A program made the position numbers and the translations under genes. From the NCBI RefSeq assembly GCF_038396635.1, contig NZ_CP121687.1, positions 2,842,592 to 2,906,591 of the forward strand: a DNA stretch of 64,000 nt, in the 5' to 3' direction. Positions 21,501-30,390 of the stretch are shown piece after piece; positions within the stretch are counted from its first letter, which is position 1, and each line of letters begins with the position of its first letter. This stretch comes from Defluviitalea saccharophila. GTDB lineage: Bacteria; Bacillota; Clostridia; Lachnospirales; Defluviitaleaceae. Under the pieces are notes generated by a model. The model saw nothing but the letters and a program-made list of their open reading frames with translations, was not told the DNA's origin and made no database searches.

Positions 21501-23065
21501 ATAATATTCCGGATATGGGGCTTATGATTGTTACCGACAGATCCGGAAGTATGGAGGAAGCTCCTTATGGCATTTCAAAGCTGGAATTAGCCAAGGAAGC
21601 GGCCATCCGTGCAGCAGAGGTTTTACATTCCTTTGATAAAATTGGGGTTATTGCATTTGATGATCTGCCTCAAGACATTGTAAAATTTCAAGCTATAGAC
21701 AATAATCTCGAAAACATTAAGAAGGATATTGCAAGCATCTCTCCTGGAGGCGGAACCAGCATCATACCTGCTCTTAGAGACGCTTATGAGGTTCTTCGTA
21801 GTGGAGACACGAAGGTTAAGCATATTATTCTTCTTACAGACGGCCAAGCAGAACGATCAGGCTATAACGAGCTCATTGGACTGATGAAAGCATCGGGTAT
21901 CACTTTATCCACAGTGGCTGTGGGCAGATCCTCTGACACGGCTTTATTGGAGGAATTAGCACAAAAGGGGAGCGGAAGGTATTATTATACCGATGAGTTT
22001 TCCGATTTGCCCAAAATCTTTATGAAAGAAACAATGATGGCAGGTAAAACTTATATCAACAATGAAACCTTCTATCCCAAAGTAAGCGGATTCTCTCCTA
22101 TATTGGGGGATATAGAGGAAGTGGCGCCACTCAACGGATATATTGCCACTACCCCTAAAAACCGTGGAGAAGTCCTTTTAAAAAGTGAAAAGGACGATCC
22201 TATTTTAGCGGTTTGGAGATATGGTTTAGGAAAGGCGGCAGCCTGGACTTCGGATGTACACAATCAGTGGAGCTCAGACTGGTTGTCCTCAGATTCCGGA
22301 GTTAAAATTCTAAGGAATATGATTTCATGGGTGCTCAGAAAGCCAATGAGTGATACTATTGAAGTAGAGGGAAAAGTTATTGGAGACCAGATCGAAGTCA
22401 ACGCCCAAGTTCAAAATTCAGATTTAGCTGAAGAAATAGAAGTCAATGTAGTAAAGCCGGATTTAACCCAGCAGACTATGGTACTTAAACCTACTGCACC
22501 CGGTCGATATACAGGCAGATTTGATGGCAGTGACTTAGGCGCTTATATGCTGAACTTCCAAATTAACAGGAATGGAGAAACAGAATCCATTCATACGGGA
22601 ATTAATATCCCTTATTCGCCGGAATACGATATTCGTAAAATCACTTCAGAAACAACCCTATTAAATAAAATCGCTCAAATAACAGGGGGGAAGGTTCTAA
22701 AGGATGCTAAAGAAGTCTTTAGGCCTATGGACGAATCGATTTATGGGAAAAAAGACATTACTTGGATTCTTCTTGTTCTAAGTCTACTGCTTTACCTTTT
22801 AGATATTGCTTATAGAAGGATAGGATTTATTCGGGGCACAATAGATAGCGGAATACTTTTAGCAGCCGGAAAGCTGAAAAACGTAAAAAGAGAACAGAGC
22901 AATCAGGAGATTATTAAGCAGGAAAGAAAAAGGCCTAAAAAAGAAAAACCAAAGGATAATAAAGCAGTGGATACAGAAAAGCAAAAAGCTGTTATTCAGG
23001 AACAAAAACGTGAAAATACAACTGCAGCTTTATTAAATCAAAAGAGAAAAAGAATAAAGAAATAA
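18596..23065 (+). CDS. 1489-residue BatA-like protein with three vWA domains and a GATase-like domain
   Basis: Order: BatA-type N-terminus with two helices (GFLGLIAIPIIILMYLLKQK), vWA1 near residue 90 (LDSSMSM), and two membrane helices at about 578-628. Then vWA2 near 637 (VDLSDSS), a Rossmann/GATase-like stretch at about 860-960 (GGGLVVTGGENA), vWA3 near 974 (TDRSGSM), an Ig-like region, a membrane helix at about 1386-1405 and a Lys-rich tail. All three vWA domains keep DxSxS-type metal-site residues. It looks like a fusion of two proteins usually encoded separately: a BatA-like one and a vWA/GATase one. GAGGTG precedes the ATG at 18596. No MoxR ATPase gene is nearby. Confidence 0.82.
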   Translation: MNFYNPWGFLGLIAIPIIILMYLLKQKYEEVKVPSLFLWEQALSHSEAYKPWQKLRKNLLLFIQLLAAALLVMALAKPYLYGKGEMAGSYILILDSSMSMQAEDEKPNRFENAKNKMEHFINTLEPDAEISLIVMEKEPYILVNKSTEKNTVIKKLKEVEVSNTEGNSEDTASLVQAIYEQTKGKIYLFSDEAMSVPNLDMEFVQVGQSSDNCGIVLLSHSKEEEQIAVLVRVKNFGKAPRKISVSLYGDEELIDVKDVELFAGKEENVFFAGIPKGIEILKAEIDSDDILKTDNTMYDVVHEDVKQKVLLVTEQNIFLEQILSILPQVELYKGNLENEELPTGYYLYIFDGKMPPALPKDGHILAFNPEENNPLVKVEGEVTVDTILPSESKLFELIREMDFAIAKTKKMVLPEWGEEILSSEKTPLIFSGELQKQKVIVCGFDLHDTDLPIKKEFPIFIYNIMQWFIPSDVNNLKNIIAGDTIEFEILPEAQEVSLVDPKGNVEKLAPPFPAQPYKNTDTLGIYVLKQKGKNEDNFYSFAVNPPVESESDLNRTDQDNITVEDHAAKEEITSGNRSLKNIFILLVLLLLILEWWIYIRRDKQFFLTSIRCIVVILLIFSLLGLEIKQSIDTTTTIFAVDLSDSSKASLEEVEDFIQESIGFKSDKDEVGIVSFGGNAVVEISPKLEPDFSGFDTIVNAHSTDISQGIKLSASLIPEESKKRIVLISDGQENMGDALSQAKTMAGQNIKVDVVQTKNSISDEVQLTDLTIPQYLNLHQEFTAQIRVDSLVDTQGVLKIYNGKNLVETQTINIRKGQNRFVFSDKAEEGGGRIYRVELEADIDSIRENNVAYGYTYVEDIPHILLIEKNNSGEEIEKLLEGTKVEINTIEPHIAPAQMDELSQYDGVILANISGDDLDEKFLSNLENYVSHLGGGLVVTGGENAYALGNYFDTPLETLLPVEMELKDKNNIPDMGLMIVTDRSGSMEEAPYGISKLELAKEAAIRAAEVLHSFDKIGVIAFDDLPQDIVKFQAIDNNLENIKKDIASISPGGGTSIIPALRDAYEVLRSGDTKVKHIILLTDGQAERSGYNELIGLMKASGITLSTVAVGRSSDTALLEELAQKGSGRYYYTDEFSDLPKIFMKETMMAGKTYINNETFYPKVSGFSPILGDIEEVAPLNGYIATTPKNRGEVLLKSEKDDPILAVWRYGLGKAAAWTSDVHNQWSSDWLSSDSGVKILRNMISWVLRKPMSDTIEVEGKVIGDQIEVNAQVQNSDLAEEIEVNVVKPDLTQQTMVLKPTAPGRYTGRFDGSDLGAYMLNFQINRNGETESIHTGINIPYSPEYDIRKITSETTLLNKIAQITGGKVLKDAKEVFRPMDESIYGKKDITWILLVLSLLLYLLDIAYRRIGFIRGTIDSGILLAAGKLKNVKREQSNQEIIKQERKRPKKEKPKDNKAVDTEKQKAVIQEQKRENTTAALLNQKRKRIKK

Positions 23066-23104
23066 ATAACGGAAATTTTTTGTTGAAAACCAGGGGTGAG
23101 GAGA

Positions 23105-24766
23105 TTGGGTCATTTTGTAAACACATGTGAAAGATATATGGATGAAATTCTATTTGGCTGGGAAAAAAATATGATTGATCGAGAATACATCGATCAGCAA
23201 AATAGAATCATAGAGGCACCTTTAATTACAATAAAAAATGTTTTGATTGCATTGGGATATTTTATTGATAATGAGAAGGAATCCTATTTGAATCCATCGG
23301 ATAAATGCAAAAAGATGATTAGGGATTTGGTCTTTCATATCGTGCAAAAGCATAGCCTTAGGGGAACGAAAATTCATTATATTCAGGACAGGATTCTTCT
23401 CTTAAAGTATTCGATTATGGAAGTCATCAATAAAGTAAAGATTTTAGAGGAATATGAGTTAAAGTATGTGGCTGCCTTTTTTGATCATGTCATCAATCAG
23501 TTTACAGATATTGCTATGAAAAACTTTCAAACAGCCTTTGAAACCTTGGCAAAGCCTATTTTAAATCTCAATTCCTATGATGAATTATGCGAAGAAATAG
23601 TATCAAAAGCCTGTTCACTGCTGGCGCAGGATTACTGTTCTCTAGTCACTTTTTATAAAGATACGCATAATGTTCGTATCTCAGACTATACAGGAGAATT
23701 GTACACTGAACAGATGCATCCTATTGATTGGGATCTGATTCATAAAGTAAGAAAAGAAAAAATAACATACATGAAAACTGTCAGAAAAAAGGACAGACTG
23801 CAGGATTGGGCGCAAATTTCAGGCCCTATTGAAATCAATAACAGGGTTGTGGGAGTTATTAGCCTTCATTTTAGGTACGCCCATCAGTTTGATTATGATG
23901 AGCAAAAAATGCTGGAAATCATATGCAGGCAGGCGGCAGTTTCTATCCATACGCTTAAATTGTATAAAAAGGTCTCCTACGCCTATCAGAATTCTAAATT
24001 TGTGAATGAAGAATTAAGATTGACCAAAAGCCGACTGGAAGAAAGCAATAAAAACCTTTTAGAATTAGACCGTTTAAAATCCATGTTTATTGCCAATATA
24101 TCTCATGAATTAAAGACCCCTTTAAATACGATTATTGGTTTTTCAGAACTTTTAATATCCAGTCTGGAAGATAAAGTTTCCGAGCAAAACATGAAAGACC
24201 TTAATAATATTTATCAAAGCGGTAAATATCTTCTAAGAATAATAAACGATATTTTGGACTTATCAAAGATTGAAGCCGGAAAAGTTGAGTTTGAAAATGA
24301 AGAAGTGGATTTATATGAAATTGTATTAAATGGAGCAATGACCTTAAGATCTTTGATAGGGGATAAAAATATTGAGATCAAATATAATTTTGACCCCAAT
24401 TTGCCCAAAATAATAGGAGATGAAACGAGAATTCAGCAGGTACTTTACAATATTATTGGAAACGCAGCGAAGTTTACCAATGAGGGCAGTATTACGATTT
24501 CTGCCTGGGCAGATTTTGAAAACCAAAGAGCAATTTTTTCTGTTGAAGATACGGGAATAGGTATTAAAAAAGAAGATCAAAATAAAGTATTCGAACGCTT
24601 TGCTCAGATATCCAATAAACAATATAATATCGAAGAAAAGGGCAGTGGCTTAGGCATGACGATTACAAAAGAGCTTCTTAGCAGAATGGGTGGAGAGATT
24701 TGGTTTAAAAGTACTTATAAAAAAGGAACAACATTTTATTTTTCTTTGCCTTTGAATAAACAATAA
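23105..24766 (+). CDS. GAF-domain sensor histidine kinase (soluble)
   Basis: The product of about 553 residues has no membrane helix. An N-terminal helical region is followed by a GAF domain (about residues 150-290), a short coiled coil, a HisKA domain with the H-box FIANISHELKTPLN (His near 334) and HATPase_c boxes NAAKFTNEG, DTGIGI and GSGLGMTI. No response-regulator gene is adjacent, so it is an orphan kinase. The start is uncertain: TTG 23105 fits SD AGGGG at 23092-23096, and GTG 23096 is the alternative. Confidence 0.85.
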   Translation: MGHFVNTCERYMDEILFGWEKNMIDREYIDQQNRIIEAPLITIKNVLIALGYFIDNEKESYLNPSDKCKKMIRDLVFHIVQKHSLRGTKIHYIQDRILLLKYSIMEVINKVKILEEYELKYVAAFFDHVINQFTDIAMKNFQTAFETLAKPILNLNSYDELCEEIVSKACSLLAQDYCSLVTFYKDTHNVRISDYTGELYTEQMHPIDWDLIHKVRKEKITYMKTVRKKDRLQDWAQISGPIEINNRVVGVISLHFRYAHQFDYDEQKMLEIICRQAAVSIHTLKLYKKVSYAYQNSKFVNEELRLTKSRLEESNKNLLELDRLKSMFIANISHELKTPLNTIIGFSELLISSLEDKVSEQNMKDLNNIYQSGKYLLRIINDILDLSKIEAGKVEFENEEVDLYEIVLNGAMTLRSLIGDKNIEIKYNFDPNLPKIIGDETRIQQVLYNIIGNAAKFTNEGSITISAWADFENQRAIFSVEDTGIGIKKEDQNKVFERFAQISNKQYNIEEKGSGLGMTITKELLSRMGGEIWFKSTYKKGTTFYFSLPLNKQ

Positions 24767-24839
24767 AGTAATCTATACGTATTTATTAATAGGTATATAA
24801 AAATACTATTAGCAATTGTTTTATGAGGAGGCCAAGGAC

Positions 24840-25916
24840 ATGAGTGAAGAAAAGATGATGATATTAAAAATGTTAGAGCAAGGCAAGATTACCCCTAATG
24901 AAGCCTCAGAGCTTTTGAATGCAATAAAAGATAGAGAATCCGGAAAAACTTCTTCCACCCAATCAGACTTTGGGAAAAAAGTTGAAATACTATCAAAAGA
25001 TTTAGAGCCTAAGATCAGAACGGCGGCTAAAACATTGTTAGATAAAACTGCTTCTTTTGCAGACAAACTTTCGAAATCTTTATCAGACTCCAATACCTTT
25101 TCAGCTTTTATTGGTGGGAAAGAAAAGACTTTGGAACTTTATGCAGGAGGCAGACCTAATGCTGAACTCAGATTAAATGCTAAAAATGGCATAATCTATA
25201 TTAAAGGATATAACGGGGATAAGATTACTGCAAAAATAAACTATGTTCCTAAGGATGCCGCTCATGATATTGAATTAGTCGAATCAGGCAATACATTCTA
25301 TTTAAATTATGATGAGGCATACTTTAATAGGGTAGCAGTGGAGGCCTTTGTTCCGGAGAGATTGTTTCCAAAACTTTATTTGGAAACCTATAATGAAAAA
25401 ATACTGGTTGACGGATTTAAGGCAGAGGAAATGAATATTTATACCTCTAAAGGATCTATAGAGCTTAGGAATCTTACAGCGGGGAAATTAGATCTGGAAA
25501 CCAATAATGGAAAAGTGATTTTAGAGAATATAACAGGAAAATCTATGAAAGCAGTAACCTCAAACGGAACGATCGAATTAAAGCAGTGTGATGTTGAAAA
25601 AATTGACCTTACAACCTCTGAAGCCTCGATCATATTGGATTCCGGTTCAAAAGAATTAAGAGAATCCGATTTTTATCAATGGCATGCGGAAACCTCCAAT
25701 GCAGCGATTAAAATAAATACTTTAAAAGATCCACGGGTAGGATATGATTTGAAGGCAAATACATCATTAAATGGCGTTCAAATCAATATTGGCAATATGA
25801 ATTATAAAGTCAATGAAAAAAATTATGTCAAAGGACTTTCGAATAATTATTCCATAGCACATAAAAAGGTATGTTTAGACTTAGAAACCTCCAATGCCCC
25901 CATTATTATTGATTAG
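24840..25916 (+). CDS. DUF4097-type beta-repeat protein with YvlB-like N-terminal helix pair
   Basis: The 358-residue protein begins with a short helical module (ILKMLEQGKITPNEASELLNAI) like the YvlB N-terminus. The C-terminal 230 residues are beta-helix-like repeats of DUF4097 type, with recurring phrases such as TSKGSIELRNLTAGKLDLETNNGKV. In Bacillus such proteins belong to envelope-stress regulons. GAGGAGG lies 8 bases before the ATG. It is followed by a strong terminator. Confidence 0.78.
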   Translation: MSEEKMMILKMLEQGKITPNEASELLNAIKDRESGKTSSTQSDFGKKVEILSKDLEPKIRTAAKTLLDKTASFADKLSKSLSDSNTFSAFIGGKEKTLELYAGGRPNAELRLNAKNGIIYIKGYNGDKITAKINYVPKDAAHDIELVESGNTFYLNYDEAYFNRVAVEAFVPERLFPKLYLETYNEKILVDGFKAEEMNIYTSKGSIELRNLTAGKLDLETNNGKVILENITGKSMKAVTSNGTIELKQCDVEKIDLTTSEASIILDSGSKELRESDFYQWHAETSNAAIKINTLKDPRVGYDLKANTSLNGVQINIGNMNYKVNEKNYVKGLSNNYSIAHKKVCLDLETSNAPIIID

Positions 25917-25919
25917 TTT

Positions 25920-25950
25920 AAAGCTTCTATTTTCTATAGAAGCTTTTTTT
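25920..25950 (+). terminator. Terminator after DUF4097-type gene
   Basis: AAGCTTCTAT and ATAGAAGCTT pair and are followed by a T-run. Confidence 0.88.
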
Positions 25951-26035
25951 GTGAAAAATTTTCCAGTGGTAGAAGGAGTTCTTTATTTTATGTTATAATT
26001 ATAATAAAGTAGACATAAATATTAGGGGGATACAT

Positions 26036-26596
26036 ATGCTTAAAAAGATTCAAATTATCCTTTTTGTGATTGTATTGTCTGTTGTATCTTTTAAACCTTC
26101 TTTTGCCGCCACAGATAGCCAAATACAAGCTGGAAATAAACTTCGTACACTAAAAATTTTGGCTGGATATGAAGACGGTTCTCTTCGTTTGGACAATCAT
26201 ATAACCAGAGCTGAAATTGCAACGATTTTAGTCCGAGTGTTGGGATACGAAAATACTATTATCGTTGGTATGGAGGAACAAAAATTCAAAGATGTTAAAG
26301 ACAGTCATTGGGCCTCAAGCAACATCAAGAAGGCAGCTAAACTGGGATTAATTACAGGATATCCTGACGGAAGCTTTAAACCGAATCAAGATATAACTTA
26401 CGCAGAAATTACGGCAATGATGGTGAGAATTACGAAGCAAGATAAAAATCTTGAAGGAGTCTGGCCCAATAATTATATTAATAAAGGAAGACAGCTCGGC
26501 ATTGTTCAGGAAGAAAATATTAATTTTAATCAAAAAGTTACCAGAGGCACAGTAGCTGAACTCCTGTGGAATACGTTGCTCGTAAAAATAAAATAA
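26036..26596 (+). CDS. Small secreted SLH-domain protein
   Basis: The 186-residue protein has a signal peptide (KKIQIILFVIVLSVVSF, cleaved near SFAA) followed by three S-layer homology repeats. Visible motifs are ITRAEIATILVRVLG, the central GLITGYPDGSFKPNQDITYAEITAMMVRI, and KVTRGTVAELLWNTL. SLH modules bind pyruvylated secondary wall polymer. There is no other domain, so it may be an anchoring or scaffold protein. SD GGGGG precedes the ATG. Confidence 0.9.
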   Translation: MLKKIQIILFVIVLSVVSFKPSFAATDSQIQAGNKLRTLKILAGYEDGSLRLDNHITRAEIATILVRVLGYENTIIVGMEEQKFKDVKDSHWASSNIKKAAKLGLITGYPDGSFKPNQDITYAEITAMMVRITKQDKNLEGVWPNNYINKGRQLGIVQEENINFNQKVTRGTVAELLWNTLLVKIK

Positions 26597-26610
26597 ATAC
26601 AATTGAACTT

Positions 26611-26640
26611 AAAGCCATTCATTGAATGGTTTTTTCTTTT
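26611..26640 (+). terminator. Terminator after SLH gene
   Basis: AAAGCCATTC-ATT-GAATGGTTTT hairpin with a T-rich tail. Confidence 0.85.
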
Positions 26641-26765
26641 TTAAATGAAATATATCTAATAATTTTTGCACGCCGAAATACAATAATAATAGAATAAACC
26701 TTTTGAATTGTTGTAAAACAATATAAGATCATATATAATAAATAATCATAAAGGAGGCTCCATTC

Positions 26766-28181
26766 ATGGATGGAGACAATCTGAATATAAGGCCAAGAAA
26801 ACTTGTGCTTTTTTTAAAAGTTCTGATAGTCATTCTCCTAGCTATTGGAGTCCTGGTCATTGGGGCTTATTTTTATATACGAAAAGTTGTATGCTCTTAT
26901 AAAGATACTATATGCCAAGGGATATGGATTGAAAACATATCGGTAGGAGGATTGACTAAGGAAGAGGCTAAAGAGAAATTAATAAAAGAAGTACAAAAAA
27001 ATGAATACAATAAGAAAATAGTACTTTTTTATGAAGACAAGAAATGGATTTTACCTTATAATAAATGGGACGGTAATTATGATTATGATGAAATCCTTCA
27101 TAAAGCATTTTCCATAGGTCATACGGGAAGCCTTATAGAAAGATATAAAGACATTAGATTTAATAAAAATAGACTATTGTTCCTATCCTATACATTTGAT
27201 GAGGAAACTGTTTACAATCAAATAGAAGCTTTAGCAAAAGAGATTAATAAAGAACCAAGAAATGCGATTCTAAAAAGACAAAATGATCGTTTTCAAATAG
27301 AAAATGAAGTTTTAGGAATAGAAATGGATGTTGAAAGTACGGCTAAAAAAGTGATAAGATTAATTTCAGAAAAAAGAGAAGGCGTTGTAGAAGTAATCGT
27401 CAATAAGACTGATCCCATATACACTAAAGAGATTTTATCAAAAGTTAAGGATCTAGTAGGTTCCTTTTCAACAGAATTTGATTTGAATAATACCGAAAGA
27501 GTTAATAACCTGACAGTAGCAGCTCAAAAGTTAAATGGGCAGGTTATCAATGTTGATGAAGTTTTTTCATTAAATAAAGTTATTTCTCCTTTTACTGTTG
27601 AAGAGGGCTATACAGAAGCGCCGGCCATTGTTAATGGAGAGCTGGTTCCTGATATTGGAGGCGGAGTGTGTCAAATTGCCAGCACATTATATAATGCAGT
27701 TCTTTTTGCAGATTTAGAAATCTTGGAACGAACAAATCATTCTCTTCCAGTTTCATATGTTGAACTGGGAAGAGACGCAACAATAGCAGGGGACCAGATT
27801 GATTTTAAATTTAAAAATACAACTTCATTTCCAATTTATATAGAAAGCTATGTTAGAGGGAATAAAGTGTATGTTAATTTATATGGGTGTAAAGAAGAAG
27901 AATCACCATATACTATTGAGTTTGAATCCGTTGTTGTTGAAACGACTCCACCACCGGAGGATAAAATAGTATACGATTCCACCCTTGAGAAAGGAAAAGA
28001 AATTGTTACAGTAAAACCTTTAGAAGGAAAGAAGGTTGAACTATACAAAAAAATTTACGAAAATGGTCAATTGATAAGCAAAACATTAGTGAACACCAGT
28101 TATTATCGCCCAAGGGGTGCTGAAATACATATAGGTACTTGGGAGAATAAAGTTTTTATATCGGAGAGTGAAGATCAATGA
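26766..28181 (+). CDS. VanW family membrane-anchored protein
   Basis: The 471-residue protein has an N-terminal membrane helix (residues 12-36), a putative peptidoglycan-binding module (VGGLTKEEAKEKL), and a VanW domain (about residues 235-370) with TVAAQKLNGQVINVDEVFSLN and IGGGVCQIASTLYNAV. A G5-like tail follows (about 385-460). The family is named for its vancomycin-resistance context, but most members have general wall roles. GGAGG precedes the ATG. It is coupled to the next gene by an ATGA overlap. Confidence 0.9.
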   Translation: MDGDNLNIRPRKLVLFLKVLIVILLAIGVLVIGAYFYIRKVVCSYKDTICQGIWIENISVGGLTKEEAKEKLIKEVQKNEYNKKIVLFYEDKKWILPYNKWDGNYDYDEILHKAFSIGHTGSLIERYKDIRFNKNRLLFLSYTFDEETVYNQIEALAKEINKEPRNAILKRQNDRFQIENEVLGIEMDVESTAKKVIRLISEKREGVVEVIVNKTDPIYTKEILSKVKDLVGSFSTEFDLNNTERVNNLTVAAQKLNGQVINVDEVFSLNKVISPFTVEEGYTEAPAIVNGELVPDIGGGVCQIASTLYNAVLFADLEILERTNHSLPVSYVELGRDATIAGDQIDFKFKNTTSFPIYIESYVRGNKVYVNLYGCKEEESPYTIEFESVVVETTPPPEDKIVYDSTLEKGKEIVTVKPLEGKKVELYKKIYENGQLISKTLVNTSYYRPRGAEIHIGTWENKVFISESEDQ

Positions 28182-28864
28182 GTTTAGAAGATTATCTTTA
28201 TGAGAAAACTGTGGAATGCCCCGTATGCGGCAATACATTTACAGTGATTGCTGTAAAGCAAAAGGCATATGTTGTTGAAAGCAGAGATACTGACTTTTGT
28301 GTACGCTACAAAGAAATTAATCCCTTACTTTATGATGTTTGGATTTGTCAGTTGTGCGGATATGCGGCTCAAAAAAGTACTTTCCCGGACATTTCCTTTA
28401 AAAGAGCAAAATTAATTCAGGAATACATTACACCAAAATGGGTTGCCAGGGAATCTGAAAAGATCATAGATTATGACAAAGCCATCAGCAGATTTAAGCT
28501 GGCATTAATAAGTGCTCAAATCAGCAAGGCAAAAGCAAGTGAAGTAGCTGGATTATGCCTAAAAATAGCATGGACTTACCGCTTTATGGGAGAGACTGAA
28601 AAAGAAAAGAATTTTCTTACCAATGCTCTGGATAAATATTTAGAAGCCTATGCAAAGGAAAGATTCCCTTTGGAAAATATGGATGAACCTACGGTAACTT
28701 ATTTAATTGGAGAATTGTATAGAAGACTTGGTAACTTAGAGGAAGCAGCTACGTGGTACTCTAAAGTTATCAATACCAGAGCGGGTTCTGAAAGGGTCCA
28801 AAAGCTTGCCAGAGAACAATGGCATTTAGTTAAAGAGGAACTAAAGAAAAACTCGGCATCTTAG
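28178..28864 (+). CDS. DUF2225 family zinc-ribbon/TPR protein
   Basis: The 228-residue protein has two CxxC knuckles near the N-terminus (CPVCG at 14-18 and CQLCGYAA), consistent with metal binding. A helical C-terminal half has TPR-like units (YLIGELYRRLGNLEEAATWY). This matches DUF2225 proteins common in Clostridia, whose role is unknown. The start overlaps the VanW stop by four bases. Confidence 0.88.
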   Translation: MSLEDYLYEKTVECPVCGNTFTVIAVKQKAYVVESRDTDFCVRYKEINPLLYDVWICQLCGYAAQKSTFPDISFKRAKLIQEYITPKWVARESEKIIDYDKAISRFKLALISAQISKAKASEVAGLCLKIAWTYRFMGETEKEKNFLTNALDKYLEAYAKERFPLENMDEPTVTYLIGELYRRLGNLEEAATWYSKVINTRAGSERVQKLAREQWHLVKEELKKNSAS

Positions 28865-28895
28865 GAAGCCCTTATTTTGAGAGGAGTTTAATGGA

Positions 28896-29882
28896 ATGAA
28901 AATTGGAAAGGTTCCCCCTTATGTATTAAGGGAACTTGTATTTAACACGATAAAAAATCAACGAAACGAAATTATCCTTGGACCGGGGATTGGAGAAGAC
29001 TGTTCTGCCATTCGTTTAAAAGACGATGAGATATTTCTTGTTTCAACGGATCCTATTACAGGAGCTGTAGAAGATGCTGGATATCTGGCAGTTCATGTTT
29101 CTTGCAATGATATTGCATCCAGCGGAGGAGAACCGATAGGGATTTTATTAACCATACTGCTCCCGGAAACATCTTCTGCAGAGCAACTTCATAGATTCAT
29201 GAAAGACGCAGAAAAAGCCGCAAATGAAGTGAATATTGAAATCATCGGAGGGCATACCGAAATAACCGATGCCGTCAATCGCCCTGTGATTTCATCAACG
29301 GCAATAGGAAAGGTACACAAGGATCAAATCGTTTATACGAATAATGCTAAAATAGGACAAGATATCATCATGACCAAATGGGCAGGACTGGAAGGAACGA
29401 CTATTTTGGCTAAGGACTTCGAGAAAGAATTATCGAGCCAATTTTCAAAGGAATTTTTAGAAAATGCGCAGAGTTTAAATAAATCTTTATCTGTAGTACC
29501 TGAAGGAAGGATTGCAGCTCAGTACGGGGCAACTTCCATGCATGATGCAACAGAAGGCGGAATCCTGGGTGCTGTTTGGGAAATAGCTGAAGCTTCTAAT
29601 GTTGGGGTTGAAATATTCTTAGATGAAGTGCCCGTAAAAAAAGAGACAGTGGACATCTGCAAACACTTTGGCATTTCTCCTTATAAATTAATTTCCAGCG
29701 GATGTATGATTATTACTGCTTTTGAAGGTCAAAAACTGATTGACATACTTAAAAAGAATGATATTGATGCAAAGATTATAGGCAGGATCACTCATAAAGA
29801 CAGGGTATATAGACATAATAATCTTATTATACCTTTAGAACAACCGGATACAGATGAACTTTACAAAGTTATAGCGAAATAA
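28896..29882 (+). CDS. AIR synthase/HypE-like protein
   Basis: The 328-residue protein has the PurM/HypE fold pattern: GIGEDCSAI and VSTDPITGAVEDAGYLAVHVSCNDIASSGGEP at the N-terminus, IIGGHTEI, then MHDATEGGILGAVWEIAE. It lacks an evident HypE C-terminal PRxC motif, so it is not a standard hydrogenase maturation factor. The same HypE-like type occurs widely in Clostridia without known function. GAGGAG precedes the ATG. Confidence 0.82.
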   Translation: MKIGKVPPYVLRELVFNTIKNQRNEIILGPGIGEDCSAIRLKDDEIFLVSTDPITGAVEDAGYLAVHVSCNDIASSGGEPIGILLTILLPETSSAEQLHRFMKDAEKAANEVNIEIIGGHTEITDAVNRPVISSTAIGKVHKDQIVYTNNAKIGQDIIMTKWAGLEGTTILAKDFEKELSSQFSKEFLENAQSLNKSLSVVPEGRIAAQYGATSMHDATEGGILGAVWEIAEASNVGVEIFLDEVPVKKETVDICKHFGISPYKLISSGCMIITAFEGQKLIDILKKNDIDAKIIGRITHKDRVYRHNNLIIPLEQPDTDELYKVIAK

Positions 29883-29907
29883 TAAGAATGGAAGAGGTGG
29901 ATCAGGA

Positions 29908-30390
29908 ATGCGCGAAGAAATTTTGGAAATATTAGAAAAAAATAGTCGTATAGAAACCAAAGATATAGCCATTATGTTAAATACAACTGAAGAAGAAATC
30001 GAAAAAGAAATTAAGCAAATGGAAAAAGAACAAATTATCTGTGGCTACAATACCCTGATTAATTGGGATAAGACCCAAAAAGATTTAGTAACCGCTCTTA
30101 TTGAAGTAAAAGTAACTCCTCAAAGAGGAGAAGGTTTTGATAAAATAGCCGAGAGAATTTATCGTTTTAACGAAGTTAAATCCGTATACCTAATGTCCGG
30201 AGGGTTTGACCTGACTGTGATCATTGAAGGAAGAACAATGAAGGAAGTTGCTTTATTTGTGGCACAAAAATTGGCGCCCCTGGAAGCAGTATTAAGTACG
30301 GCAACCCATTTTGTCCTTAAAAAATATAAAGACCATGGTAATCCTTTTGAAGAGCCCCATAAGGACGAAAGGATGGTTGTTTCTCCATGA
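29908..30390 (+). CDS. Lrp/AsnC-family transcriptional regulator
   Basis: The 160-residue protein has an N-terminal winged HTH (ILEILEKNSRIETKDIAIMLN) and a C-terminal RAM/AsnC ligand domain (VKSVYLMSGGFDLTVIIEG). It overlaps the aminotransferase start by four bases, so it probably controls or senses amino acids handled by that enzyme. AGAGGTGG precedes the ATG. Confidence 0.9.
   Translation: MREEILEILEKNSRIETKDIAIMLNTTEEEIEKEIKQMEKEQIICGYNTLINWDKTQKDLVTALIEVKVTPQRGEGFDKIAERIYRFNEVKSVYLMSGGFDLTVIIEGRTMKEVALFVAQKLAPLEAVLSTATHFVLKKYKDHGNPFEEPHKDERMVVSP

Noticed and set aside
25990-26006. PerR box upstream of the SLH gene (TTATAATTATAATAA)
   Set aside because: Only one half matches the TTATAAT-N-ATTATAA consensus, and AT-rich promoters produce such matches by chance.
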